64,000 bases of DNA from Chionoecetes opilio (lineage: Eukaryota; Arthropoda; Malacostraca; Decapoda; Majidae), in contig JACEEZ010019084.1 of assembly GCA_016584305.1 (NCBI GenBank), positions 1 to 64,000 of the forward strand, written 5' to 3'. Every line of letters starts with the position of its first letter. Within the stretch, counting starts at the first letter, position 1. The notes below the pieces were generated by a model. The model had not been told where the DNA came from. It saw only the letters and a list, made by a program, of their open reading frames with translations, and did no database searches. Position numbers and translations under genes: made by a program. Positions 11,480 through 23,741 of the stretch are shown here, in pieces.

Positions 11480-12415
11480 GGCATTCTCCCTTCTTGCCAC
11501 GACTGGACACAGGTGAACATTCCCTAGGCAGCTGCTTCTGAGCTATGAACTGAAATGGACTGATGAACCGTGCTGAAGCGTGCTTAGGTTAGAATGCTAC
11601 TAGGACTATGACCATTGGTGATAAGGAACTAATAATAATGGAACTTTTATTATTAACATGACTTTAAAAATGACTGGCCAATGACAATTAAATAGGAGTA
11701 ATAAAAAGCCCCAAATCAACCAACGGGCTTAGTATCTTTGAAAACTTAATTTCTTTCTTCGTGTGTATGGTGTGTGTGTGTGTGTGTGTTTGTTGAAGGG
11801 GGGAACAAACAAAGCGTTCTTAAAGATATTTTGTCTATATTCAAGTTACAATCCTAGATATTATGGCTTTCTACAGTTATAACTAAGTTGTTATGGTATT
11901 ACCCTGCGGCGTCCTCTTTCCCCCGTTACCTATTTCCATTGCCTTCCTCCCCTCCTTCTCCTCTCTTCTCCTTCCCTTCCTTCCTCCGGTAGGGCTGTTG
12001 CGTTGTTTTTCCCTTTTGTATCCCTCTCCCTTGCACGCCACAAGCACCAGGAAAGCACTACCTCACCCTCCCTTTTTATTGTACCCCAGCCCTTTCCTTA
12101 AAGGGCCCCCCCCCCCCTTTTCTTTAAAAAATTGGAAATATGAAAACCCCCTTTCCCTCACACTACACCTTACCTGAATTCCTTCCCAAAACACTCTCCA
12201 TCCCTTTTCATTCTAACAAGCTAAATCGCGTATTGTCACTCCTCCCACTACCGCCCCCATGTCAGACCCAGACCCCCTTTCCAGCCCGGTGCCCATCTCA
12301 CCCACCCTGGAAACCCCAATCCCAGCCAAAAAGCCATCTTCTGCTCCGTAAATAAAACCCCCAAAATAAACCAACGGGGCTTAGTTCTTTGTAAATTTAA
12401 TTCTTTTTCGGGTAT

Positions 12416-13435
12416 GGGGTGTATTTTCAAGGAATTTTTATTAAATTTGTTTATCAATAATGTTGTTAATTGTGTTTTCTTAGTTTTTTGTAATTCTGCA
12501 TTTTGATTTTAAACACTGCTTGCAATTTTCATTTCAGGACGTAAAGCTGGCAACACACACCCTCCCTACCCTAAATCCCACCCGTGACCCAAGCAAGATA
12601 CCAATTTAACTAACACGATCCTGCCCCGGTGTGTCAAATTTTTCCCTTTCTCGTAATCCCAAAGTGTCCTAGTGTTGGGCTTTTTTTTTTTTTTTACAAA
12701 ATTCTGTGCAAATAACAATGGTAAATTACACGCAAACTTTATCAACGACCAACCAAGGGAAAAAGGGGGCAACCATTGACAGTGAGAGTGAGTAAAACGC
12801 TCTTTTTGAATCCCTGCCTAAAGATCACAAAACGTTAGTTAAAAGGAACAAAAATTTATAACCCACTAATCTAAATGCAAATAACTGAATACGAAAGAAT
12901 AGCAAAAAAAAAAAAGATTCCCTCCTGAAAAATTACAAACAACGCTGAAGTGTCAGTCGACGCCCTTAAAAAACCCACCTCGATAACGGGGAAACATATA
13001 AAGGGGCGCGATACCGTAATCCTTTCAGGTGCTTCACTACCCCCAGAAACCCCCCAAAGAGAACACCCCCAACGAAACGCCCAAGTTTTAAAGACACTTA
13101 AATAAACATCAAGGAGCTGAAATTATGTATCGCCCCGGGACTAGGCCCAAAAGAGGGCAAGAAACGGCCCCGTAATGGTAAAGCTGGTAAAGGGTCTCTG
13201 AAACGGGCCCCCCCCCGTTGGGAGCGTGTATCCCTCGGGCCCCAATGTAGTTTGAAAGCCTAACACCCAAACGTAAAAGCCTACAAAAATAAGATCCCCC
13301 CATCAGAAAAGGCACACCAGAAAATTCAAGGGTTCACCAAAAGATGGCAGAATTACAATAAAACTAAAAATTTTCTACAATTAAAATACACTTATTGAGA
13401 AAAGCAATTTAATAACTTCCTTGAAAAGTACCCCG
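12416..13435. mobile_element. 1.0-kb element with about 90-bp terminal inverted repeats, left-arm copy
   Basis: 12416-12500 and 13342-13435 are reverse complements (outer bases near TTCAAGGAA / TTCCTTGAA, inner bases near GTAATTCTGC / GCAGAATTAC). The interior has no ORF over 70 residues and no transposase signature, so this looks like a non-autonomous DNA transposon. A mirror copy is in the right arm at 21740-22780, as expected if the element predates the duplication. The superfamily is unknown. Confidence 0.6.
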
Positions 13436-13739
13436 AATGATGGACCTATGCAAGTGCATCACAACCTAAATAGTGACACCCCGAAGAAATCATGAACCCA
13501 CCAGATGATGCTACTACGCAACAACAAACGGGGCAGCAGGGGCCACAGGGCGACCAGAGCCTGGGGCGACGACGGCAACAGCGAAACAACAGCAGCGACT
13601 ACTGCTATATACCACTACTTACTCTATTTCGTTGTTCCCACCAAGGAAAATGCCTATGTATATTTACATTATTACATTTCATAAACTACTAGTGACACCA
13701 ATCATATTGCAATTTTGCCGTAAATATTTGCTACACTAT

Positions 13740-14798
13740 TATTTTTATTTTTATTATTATTATTATTTTACTAACTATTGTTATATTATTTATTATTAAT
13801 GCACATTGGTATTATTAATTATTATTACTACTTCGTTATTGTACTACTTTTACTACTCTACTGGGGTTTTAAACAACTAATTTTAAAAATACTACTATTA
13901 TTATAAATAATTTTTTTATTTTAAAATTCCATTTTTATTTTATTTTTTATTTTTATTATTATTTTTTTATCTTTCAAAATTTTCATTTTTTGTTATTTTT
14001 AAATTTTATTTTTATCATTATTATTATTATTTTATGGTGGTATAAGGGGATGGTAGTTTTGTTTTTTTTTTATTTTTTTATTTATTATTTTAATTTTTAT
14101 TAACATTTTTTGTTGTTGTTGTTATATTATTTTTATTATTTAATTTTAAAAATTATTTTATTTTTGCTGTCTTTATTGTTTTTGTAACTATTCTATTATA
14201 ATATTTTTACTCTTTTTTTTTGCCTATTTGCTGTGCTAAAAAGAAATTATAATTTTTTACTACAAATTTTTATTATAATTATGTTAAAGTTTTTATATTG
14301 TTAAACCCTATACTATAGAAATGATATTATTACCCTGTGTTTTTATTATTATATTTTTACTATATTTTCCTTATTATATTTTTTCATTTATTGTCAGTAG
14401 TATTAGTATTATTGGTATTTTTATTATTATTATTTTTATTGTTATTATTGTTATTATTTTTATTATTATTATTATTATATTATTATTTTTTTTTATTACT
14501 ATTATATTTTAGCGACCACTACCAATTTTTATTACTAGTAGTCCCTCTACTACCTCTCTAAACTACTACTACTACTATTCTCATAATATACAAATATTCA
14601 AAATTTTTTTTTGTGAGGCTATTCTACTTTATTTCATATTATTTCTAACAACTTTTTAGTATTTTTATTATTTTTATTATTATTTTTTTATTATTATTTT
14701 TTTTATTATTATTATATTATTGAAAAAATTTACTTTAAATTTCTGAAAAATGTGTATTAAAAAAATTATATTTTTTAATTTATATTTTTTTAAATTTT

Positions 14799-14848
<50 letters not shown>

Positions 14849-15930
14849 TAAATTTTTTTTTTTTTTTATTATGGCATTATTATGGCTTTTAGCATGGCTA
14901 TTATTATGGCTATTATTTTTTTATTATTATTATTAATATTTTTTTATTATTTTTATTATTGCTTTTTATATTACTACGCTACTGTGTATTAAAAATTACT
15001 ATGTGTTAAATTGTACTACTTTGTTAAAAATTTCCCCTGTTGTGTTTTTTATTATTATTATTTTTATTATTATTTTTTATTATTATGGCTATTATTATGG
15101 CTAATTATTATTATTATTATTTTATTATTATTATTTTATTATTATTATTATTGTTATTTTTATTGTTGTTAATTGGTTTTTTTTCTTTACTTTTTTTTAT
15201 TTGTTATTATGTTGTAATTGGTGATGGTAATTTTTTATTTTATTATTATTTTATTATTATTATTATTTTTTATTGTTATCACTTATATTATTATTATTAC
15301 TAATTTTAATTTTTGTTGTAACTATTTTTACTACTCTTGCTCCCATTTTTATTTATGTACATGATAACCCCCAATTCCTACAATTTGTATGTTAAAATTT
15401 TTATACATGCTAAAACACTATACTATTACAAATTTAATATTATTGTCATATTACATATATTCTTTTAAATTTAATTTTTTATTATCTATTATTATTATTA
15501 ATATCTATTATTTTATTTTATTTTTAAATATTTTTACTATTATTTTTGTCATTTGCTTTTATTATTTTATTATTTTTTGCTATTTTTTTATTATATTAAA
15601 ATTTTTATTATTTTTTATTAATTATTATTATTACCTATTTTTGTTACTATTGTCCTGTTGTTGTTTTTTTTTATTTTTATTATTTTTATTATTATATTTT
15701 TATTATTATTATTATTATTGCTATTGTTTTTAAATTACTATTATTATTTGATATTTTTGGATTATCATATTATTATTTTATTATTTATAAATGCTTTTTA
15801 GTTGTTGTTTTTTTCCCCATTATTATTATTTTTTCGTTTTTATTACGGTTAGTTTATATAATTATTATTTTTGTTTTTATTATTTTTATTATTTTATTAT
15901 TATTATTTTATTGTTGTTTTTCCCTGCTAC
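13740..15930. repeat. (TTA)n / T-rich low-complexity block
   Basis: TTA, TTAT and poly-T with short unique islands (ggctattattatgg near 14890 and 15085). A T run covers 14811-14846. Phe/Leu/Ile/Tyr ORFs across it are compositional. Confidence 0.9.
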
Positions 15931-16154
15931 TACTTTTACTGAGTAAAAGTTATTCACTTTTGTTCTACGCCCCGGGCGTTCTTAAATTTTTTTCCAAACT
16001 CCAGTAGACCCCCCGGGGAAGCTTAACTGCGATTTTCACTTTTTTTGTATCAAAATTTATTTTAAAATATAGATATGCTAACCTTTTTCATACCTTTTAA
16101 ATTATTGATGATATTGACTAGAAAATACTTTAAATAGGGAAAATCATAAATCAG

Positions 16155-16440
16155 ATGCATGGCCAATGGATTAACTCTCTTTCAAATATTATATATATCC
16201 TTACAATATCTCATTTCGACCCGGATTCTACTAAAATAACAATTTTTTATATAACTAAGATCTTAACTAAAATACTGATAAATCCAATCATCCTAAAAGC
16301 CTCAATTTTTTCTCCAGAATCTAGCTGTCACAGAAACTGGCTGACGATAATAACCCCAAAAACTTCAATGAAACCTGGTATCATCCTATCATCTTGTCAG
16401 GAAAAACAGGGCCAATTAGGTTTTTCTATCTAGTTTTGAC
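16155..16440 (+). pseudogene. Endonuclease N-terminal fragment of the spacer LINE
   Basis: Near 16319-16350 a frame reads NLAVTET followed, after a frame change, by the equivalent of TWLT. This is the ETWL-type block that carries the first acidic residue of LINE apurinic endonucleases. The following residues (NNPKNFNET-like) match the usual continuation. The frame changes at least once within 30 bases, so it is inactive. The 92-residue open frame covering it is mostly the wrong frame. Confidence 0.5.
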
Positions 16441-17649
16441 AATTTAAAATTGAACAACAAATTTATTTAACAGTATCAAATGAATTTAATTATTACTATT
16501 AGAATTATTACGGAAACTATCAGTTTTTTGATTTGTGCAATTTTATAGACCAAATAGTAAACAATTTCAGTGACGAATTCACGAATGTCATAAAAAACAG
16601 CATTACAAGACAAAGCAAAACAGAATAAAATAAAATTTATAGGAAACCTTTAAAATAAAATTATTGACATCAACCCCTACACCAACAAATAATTTCTGCA
16701 AACATTCAAAATTTAAATTTTGTTCCCACATCTCCCGACCCCCCTAATTTTCCCGATAGTTTAAATTTGGGTGACCCTTCTCTCCTAGACCATTATAACT
16801 AATTTTTTTGGAAAATTTTTCCCCGGGTTTTTACACTTTCCCATTTTGGACCATCTTTCCCATTTTTTTAAATATTTCCTTCCCCCCAAAAAAAAACAAA
16901 ATCAATAAAATAGAAATTTACAAAAGTAATCCCAAAATAAGGGCTTTTCTCAAAAAATTTACACCTTTATGGGAAAAACTCTTATCTTACAGGATAAAAT
17001 TTAAACTTTTAAAACATTTCTGCAAATGAGTAATTTTTACAATTTAAATTTTTCCCCAATAAAAATAAATATATTTCTGAAAAACGGCTACATAACCCCT
17101 TTGGGTAGCGCACTGAATTAATCGGTCAAGACCAAAAATAAAATATTTAAGGACTATAAAATAGGTTTGTCTCTGAAAGTTTTTAAAAAAAACCGCAATG
17201 TCCTAAATAGGATTTAAAAAAAACATAAAATTTTTATTTTATAGGATATTTACAAAAATTTAAAAATGATACACGCAAAAAATGGAAAAACCTAAATAGC
17301 TGAAAAATAAACTTAAAAAACTTACCTCAGACATAAAAAGAAATAAAAATAATGAGATCCCATCCGATATTGCAGAGGGCCCTTTAAAAAGTAATACGAT
17401 ATTGCTTCAAATTTGATAAAAAAATTCCCCCCTTTCCCAAATTAACCCACTGACTTTTTGAAGGTTTAAATTTTCCAAAAACAATGATTTTTCCCCCATA
17501 TACCACAAGACGTTGCAGCTAAAAAATTTTAAAAAAAAAAGTGTTTTCCCCTGAAATTTCTGTCTCTTTTTAAAAACTAAAAGACAAATAGCTGTTCCCT
17601 TTTCAATCTTGTTCAACCTCCATCGAAAAAAGGAATTTTTCCCCAATGT

Positions 17650-18965
17650 TTAAAAAATGCAACCGTAATCCCTATTTATAAAAAAAAAAGGGCCCAAACA
17701 AAATTTCCAATTACAGCCAATTCATCTAAGCACCTACTCAAAAATATTCGAAAAATGAATGAAAAAAATTCTATTAAATTTTTTTAAACCAAAAAAAATT
17801 TTTTATCAAAAAACGAACAATTTGGTTTTCGACAAGGGTTAAGTCCTTTTGTGCTTTTGACCGCCTTCAAAAGAAACATTACCGCCCTTTGGTGCTCAAC
17901 ATACATGCTCACATTTTTTTAGACTTTACTAAAATTTGTACAGTGAAACGATATTTACTACAAAATTGAAACATTTGGGATACGTGGTATACAGATGTTT
18001 AGAGCTACCTCAGGTAGAACCAAAGTACAAAATTCAGAAGCTATCATACCTCAACTATTCAGTACGGAGTCCCCCAGGGTAGTGTCCTCGGTCCCTTTTT
18101 TTCCTTATCTATATAAAAGATTCCCAATTGTATTTCAAATTTAAAACAATACTTTTTTTGATGACTCTCGTTTCTTATGGTGAGACCCTACATCCTTGAT
18201 AAAAAATGCCAAACCAAGACCTAAAATTTTTTTTTAAATGGTGTTTGAGTAATAGATAACGTAATTTTAAAAAAAAGTATTATATGCCTTTTACAAACAA
18301 GGCGACTAAAATTCTTCCTATCGTTTACAACAAAAATGTCATCAAAAGAAATAACCAAAAACAATATAGTGTAACTTTTTAGAATCATACCTTTTAAACA
18401 ACATTAATGAATTTTGTCTAAAATTTTCTAGAATCGTTCTCTATTATATCAAAAAGAGACCCTTTTGCCCCAAAAATATACTTAAATTTTTTTATAAAGC
18501 CCCTGTATTTCCACCTTTTCAATATTTTACTCCCCTCTGGTGCAACACATATCCCCCTCTTTACTTCCCCCGTTCCGGCTCAAAAAAATAATTGGATATT
18601 ACAAATCGGGCTATTTTATCAACCACCCTTATTTTAAGAATATGAAATTTGAAATTATTTAATAAACAAATTAAGATTTGGGAAATATTGCACAAAATAG
18701 TTTCGGTGGGCATTATATTTAAAGCTCCCTCAAAATAACATCCCACCCGCAACTGGAACACCCCCGTGTACCACAACAAAACCTGACAGTTTTCAACATT
18801 CAGTAGCCTACTCTGGTCCCAAGATATGGAATAATATACCCTACTCTGTTAAGACCTTACCAACATATGTTCATTTAAAATGCAATACAAAAAGTATTTA
18901 TTGTCCCAATACTGACAAGATATTTGTTCTAATATTTGTTCTAATATTTGTTCTCATATATTTCC
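17650..18965 (+). pseudogene. Reverse transcriptase of the spacer LINE
   Basis: Combining frames, the order is VIPIYKKG near 17668, an ISLLSTYSKIFEK-like block near 17710, QFGFRQG-like residues near 17820-17840 and a DFTKAFDTVKH-like motif A near 17920-17950. Then come VPQGSVLGP at 18068-18096 and an F-x-DDS catalytic motif near 18152-18168. The C-terminal region ends with a GPKIWNNIP block at about 18818-18840 and a VKTLPTYVH block. These are the standard RT motifs in order. Stops and frame changes are frequent. Confidence 0.7.
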
Positions 18966-19389
18966 AATGATGGTCATGTAGATTTACTATAGTGCCAACA
19001 ATACATTTATTAGCATCTATAGATGAATTTTTGAGCAATTGTCTATGTATTTTCCTGTTTTTTTTTTTGTTTTTTTTTTATGTTTACCTTGTTTTTCTTT
19101 CTTTTTCTTTTTTTTTCTTCTTCTTTTATGTAATTGCTGCTGACGTCCTAGATAAACTTGTTTGTAAACTACAGAGATGCTGCCCGAATAGCCGTATGGC
19201 TTCGTATGGGCTGATTACACAAATTATGTTATATAACTTTATTAACGTATGTATTATGGTAACCATTTTAAAAGTGTGTCAAGTGTTTCAAGTGTTTCCG
19301 TGCCCGGTTTCCCTCTTCCATCCTCTTCCTCGTCTCCCTTGCGCTCTCAGGCCTCTACTACTACGCACTCAGGCCTTTACTACTATAAG
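18966..19389. other. Probable 3' UTR of the spacer LINE, then unassigned
   Basis: T-rich, no ORF with supporting features. The last part (19300-19389) has repeated ggcctytactactac units. Confidence 0.45.
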
Positions 19390-19471
19390 GTAATAATATA
19401 AGGTATAGTAATAACGCTGTTAATGCTACGTAATAATATAGGGTATAATAATAACGCCGTTAACGCTACGA
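19390..19471. repeat. 41-bp tandem duplication
   Basis: Two units of about 41 bases containing taataatata..ggtata, taataacg and cgttaa.gctacg. They differ at a few positions. Confidence 0.7.
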
Positions 19472-19599
19472 GGTGCTTATAGGCTATATAGGGAACGTGG
19501 GGCGTCGTAACGTGCGTGCTTTCAAACATATCATAGTAAAGCGAAGTACAGGCAAATAGAGACTGATGTAAATAGATAGGTATAGAGTGGAGAGAAGGA

Positions 19600-21008
19600 G
19601 GAGGAGTAGTTGATAATAATAATGATAATAATAGATAATAATAATAATAATAATAGATAATAATAATAGATAATAGTAATGATAATAGTAATAATGACAA
19701 TAATATTAATTTGTAATAGTATAGTGTTTTAGCATGTAAAACATTTTAACATACAATAATATAGTAGGAATTGGAGGTTTATCATTTTCAAAATAACAAT
19801 AGGGAACAAGAGTAGTAATAAATTTTTTCAAAAAATAATAATATTGTAAAAAAATAAGTAATAGTATAAAATAATATAATAATAATAAAAAATAAAAATA
19901 ATAAAAAAATTAACATTACCATTAAACTATAATAACAATAAAAAAAGAAATAAGAAAATAATACCAATAAAAAAACAATAAAATAAAAATAATAATAATA
20001 AAAGAAAAGTTATAATAAAAATAAAAATAATAATAATAATAAAATAATATAGCCATAATATAGCCAAATAATAATAAAATAAAATATAAAAATAATAAAA
20101 ATAACAACAAAAGAATTATTAAAAAGTTGTGCAAATTTTAAAACATAGTAATTTTTTTAAAACACCCTCAGTATAATAGAATAGCAATAATAACAAAAAT
20201 AAAAATAATACTAATAAAAATAATAATAATAAAAATAGCTAATAAAAACCAACTATAGCCTAAAATACCATAATAATAATAAAACAATAAAAAAATAAAA
20301 AAAATAAAAATAAAATATTAATAATAATAAAAAATAATATCAAACAGGAATTTTTAAAAAGATAGTAGCATTTTAACCATAGTAAATTTTTTAATACCAG
20401 TAGCGTAGTAAAGTAATGCAATTTTAAAAAAATAATAATAATAATAATAATAAAAATAAAAAAAATAATAAAAATATCATACTAGAAAAAGTTGTTAGAA
20501 AAAAAATTTAAAAAAGTAAAAAGCATCACAAAAAAATATGAATATTTTTTATATTTTGAAATAGTAAATAGTAGAGTAGTAGTATAGTAGTAGTAGTAGA
20601 GTAGTAGTAGTAGTAGTAGTAGAGACAGTACAGTAGTAAAATATTAGTAGGGTCGTAAAATAGGGTTTGTAATAATTAATAATAATAAATTTAAGATAAA
20701 AATTTAAAAATAATAAAAATAAAAATAATAACAATAATAATAAAAATAATAATAATAACAAAAATACTAAACTACGATAATAAAGAAAAAAAAAAAAATA
20801 AAGAAATTAATAGTAAAACTGAAATAAAATAACAAAAGGTAAAATAGTAATTTCTAATAGATAGTGTTATAAATTATAATATTTTAAAATAATTATAATA
20901 ATATAGTATAATAATAGTAATTTTCTTGTAGCAGCAGCAGAAATAGCAAAAACAATAGAATAAAAGTTTAAAAGTAAAAGGGACAAAAACAATAAAAAAA
21001 ACAATAAA

Positions 21009-21043
<35 letters not shown>

Positions 21044-21460
21044 CAAAACAATGTTATAATAAAAAATAATAATAAAAGAATAATAAAAATAATAATTTCC
21101 AAAATACCATCACCATTATGCCACCCTAATAATAATAATAATAAGATAATAATAATAATTTAATAATAAAATAATAATTAAATTTGAAAAATAATAAAAA
21201 AAAATAAAATAAAAATAAAAATAATAAAAATGGGAATTTTAAAAATGAAATAAAATTTATTTAAAATAGTGTGTTAAACATAGTAGTTGTTTTAAAGCAC
21301 AGTAGTATAGTAAAAGTAGTAGCAATAACAGAAGTATAATAATAAAAAATAATAATACCAATGAGTAGTAATAAAAAATAATAAAAACAATAGTAGTAGT
21401 AATAATAATAAAATAATAATAATAATAATAGTGAGCAGAATTTTACGGCAAAAATTGCAA
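19600..21460. repeat. (AAT)n / A-rich low-complexity block
   Basis: Interrupted AAT and AATA repeats, plus a TAG-triplet stretch at 20575-20640. Islands such as agccataatatagcc at 20048-20064 mirror those in the left arm. Confidence 0.9.
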
Positions 21461-21739
21461 TATGATGGGGGTTTTCCTAGTAGTTATGAAAAGTAATAAT
21501 TATAATTTTAAAATAGCATTTTACCTTTGGGGGTAACAAAGAAGTAGTATAGTAGTAGTAGAGTAGTAAGTAGTTAGTATAGTCGCTGTGTTTTTCGCTG
21601 TGCCGTTGTGCCGCGAGCCGGGTGCCCCTGCTGCGCTGCTGCCCTTTGTTTTTGAAATGAGTATATCAAGGTGGATTTTAGATTATCTTCGGGTTCACTA
21701 TTTAGGTTATGATGACTCTGCAGGGATGTCCTCATCTCG

Positions 21740-22780
21740 GGGGACTTTTTAAGGGAATGTTATTAATTTTTCTCATCAAAAATTGTATGTTTTAATTTTA
21801 GAATTTTTAGTTTTATTGTAATTCTGCCATCTTGAGTGTAACACGCTGGAATTTCTGCGTGTGCGTTTTTCTGATGGTGAGGATCTTATTTAGTAGGCCT
21901 CTACGTTTGGGTGTTAGGCTTTCATTAACATACAGTTGGGGCCTGAGCTGGATACACGCTCCAACGAGGTCCCTTTTCAGAGACGATTTACCAGCTTGAC
22001 AATTATCGGCCTGTTTACTTGCGTCCTTTTGGTCCTAGTGGTGCGATACACTAATGTCAGACTCCTTGATGTTGATCTTAAGTTGGTCTTAATAACTTGG
22101 GTCGTTACGTTGGTGGTGTTTTCTTGGGGGTATCTGGGGTAGTGAAAAAACCAAAAGGATCCACGGTATCGCGCCGTTCATACTGGTCCACGTTATCGAG
22201 GTGGAGTTCAAGGTCGTCGACTCGACACTTCAACGTTGTTATGTAATTTTTCAGGAGGTGAATCTGTTTTTCTTTTTTTGCTATCTTTTTATATGTCAGT
22301 TAGTTTGTCATTCAGATTAGTAGTTATAATTTTGTAATCACTTTAACTAACGTTTTGTGTTCTTCAGGCTGGGATTCAAATAGAGCGTTCACATCACTCT
22401 CACTGTCAATGGTTGCCCCGTTTCCTTGGTTGGTCGTTAAGGTAGAAGTGTTGCGTGTAATCACCAATTTTATGTGCACAGAAGTGTGTAATACTTGGTA
22501 AAAGCAACACTAGGGACACTTTGCGTTTACGAGAAAGAAAGTTTGACACACCGGTGCAGGAATCGTGTTAGTTAAATTGGTATTTTGCTTGGGTCACGGG
22601 TGGCATTTTAGGAGTGGGGAAGGGTGTGTGTTGCCAGCTTGACGTCCTGAACTGAACTGTGAAACGCAGTGTTACACTCAAGATGGCAGAATTACAATAA
22701 AACTAAGAAATTCTACAATTAAACATACAATTATTGATGAGAAGCAATTAATAACTTTCCCTTGAAAAGTACACCCCCAT
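21740..22780. mobile_element. 1.0-kb element with about 90-bp terminal inverted repeats, right-arm copy
   Basis: Terminal repeats at 21740-21833 and 22681-22774 are reverse complements of each other and match those at 12416-12500 and 13342-13435. There is no coding capacity. The better-preserved termini here give the cleaner outer motif (aagggaa / ttccctt). Confidence 0.6.
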
Positions 22781-23741
22781 ACACACGAAGAAAAAAATTT
22801 AAAGTTTACAAAGATACTAAGCCCTTTGGGTTTGATTTCGGGCTTTTATTTACGGAGCAGAAGATAAGCTTTTTGGCTGGCGGATGGTTTTTCCAGGCTG
22901 GTTGAGATGGTCGACACGGGCTGCTGGAAAGGGAGTCTGGAGTCTGGATCATGGAAGGCGGCTAGTGGGAGGAGTGACAATACCGAGTGATGCTTTGTTA
23001 GAGATGAAAAGGGATGGAGATGGTGTTGGAAGGGAAAAATCAGAGTGGAAGGTGTTAGTTGAGTAAGGGAGTTTACATATTTCCAAGTTTATTAAAAAAA
23101 AGGGGGGGGGGGCAATTATAGGAAAGGGGCTGGTGTTTCAATAATAAAAGGGAGGTGTGAGGGTAGTGCTTTCCTGGTGCTTGTGGCGGTGCAAGGGAGA
23201 GGGATACAAAGGAAGAACAGACAGCAACAGCCCTACGGAGGAAGGAAGGGAAGGATGAAGAGAGGAGAAGGAGGAGGAGGAAGGCAATGGAAATAGGGAA
23301 CGAGGGAAAGAGACACCGCAGGGTAATACCATAAAAAACTTAGTTATAACTGTAGTAGCCATAATATCTAGGATTGTAACTTGAATATAGACAAAATATC
23401 TTTAAGAACGCTTTGTTTGTTCCCTCTTCAACAAACACACACACACACACACCCATACACACGAAGAAAGAAATTAAGTTTACAAAGATACTAAGCCCCG
23501 TTGGTTGATTTCGGGCTTTTTATTACTCCTATTTAATTGTCATTGGCCAGTCATTGTTAAGTCATGTTAATAATAAAAAGTTCCATTATTATTTAGTTCC
23601 TTATCACCAATGGTCTAGTCCTAGTAGCATTCTAACCTAAGCACGCTCAGCACGGTTTTTATCAGTCACTTCAGTTCATAGCTCAGAAGCAGCTGCCCAG
23701 GGATGTTCACCTGTGTCCAGTCGTGGCAAGAAGGGAGAATG
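22781..23741. other. Arm-internal DNA with a duplicated 80-bp segment
   Basis: The segment cacacgaagaaa...gatactaagccc occurs at about 22780-22850 and again at 23458-23515, both in the same direction. The left arm mirrors both (11700-11790 and 12353-12420). A purine-rich stretch at 23200-23300 and a G run at 23102-23111 are also present. No gene. Confidence 0.6.

Larger units (their letters stand above)
11387..15530 (+). repeat. Giant inverted repeat, left arm
   Basis: The reverse complement of this arm is at about 19600-23840. Anchor pairs: 11527-11553 with 23671-23697 (27 bases matching), the GT tract at 11767-11790 with the AC tract at 23438-23455, 12540-12840 with 22340-22650, 13690-13735 with 21430-21475, and 15310-15350 with 19790-19825. 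The sum of paired coordinates stays between about 35130 and 35227 along the arm, showing colinear inversion with small indels. The inner part is an interrupted (TTA)n block. Confidence 0.85.
16050..18965 (+). mobile_element. Non-LTR retrotransposon in the spacer of the giant inverted repeat
   Basis: A plus-strand LINE with an endonuclease-like segment at 16155-16440 and a reverse transcriptase at 17650-18965. It lies in the spacer between the two inverted arms and has no mirrored partner. A triplicated ATATTTGTTCTA motif at about 18918-18955 follows the coding end. The copy is AT-rich, with many short A and T runs that break the frame. RT block order suits the CR1/L2/Jockey group, but I cannot pick the clade. 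The 5' end is approximate. Confidence 0.65.

Noticed and set aside
14321..15733. Ile/Leu/Phe/Tyr ORFs that look like transmembrane segments
   Set aside because: Compositional artefacts of (TTA)n and poly-T.
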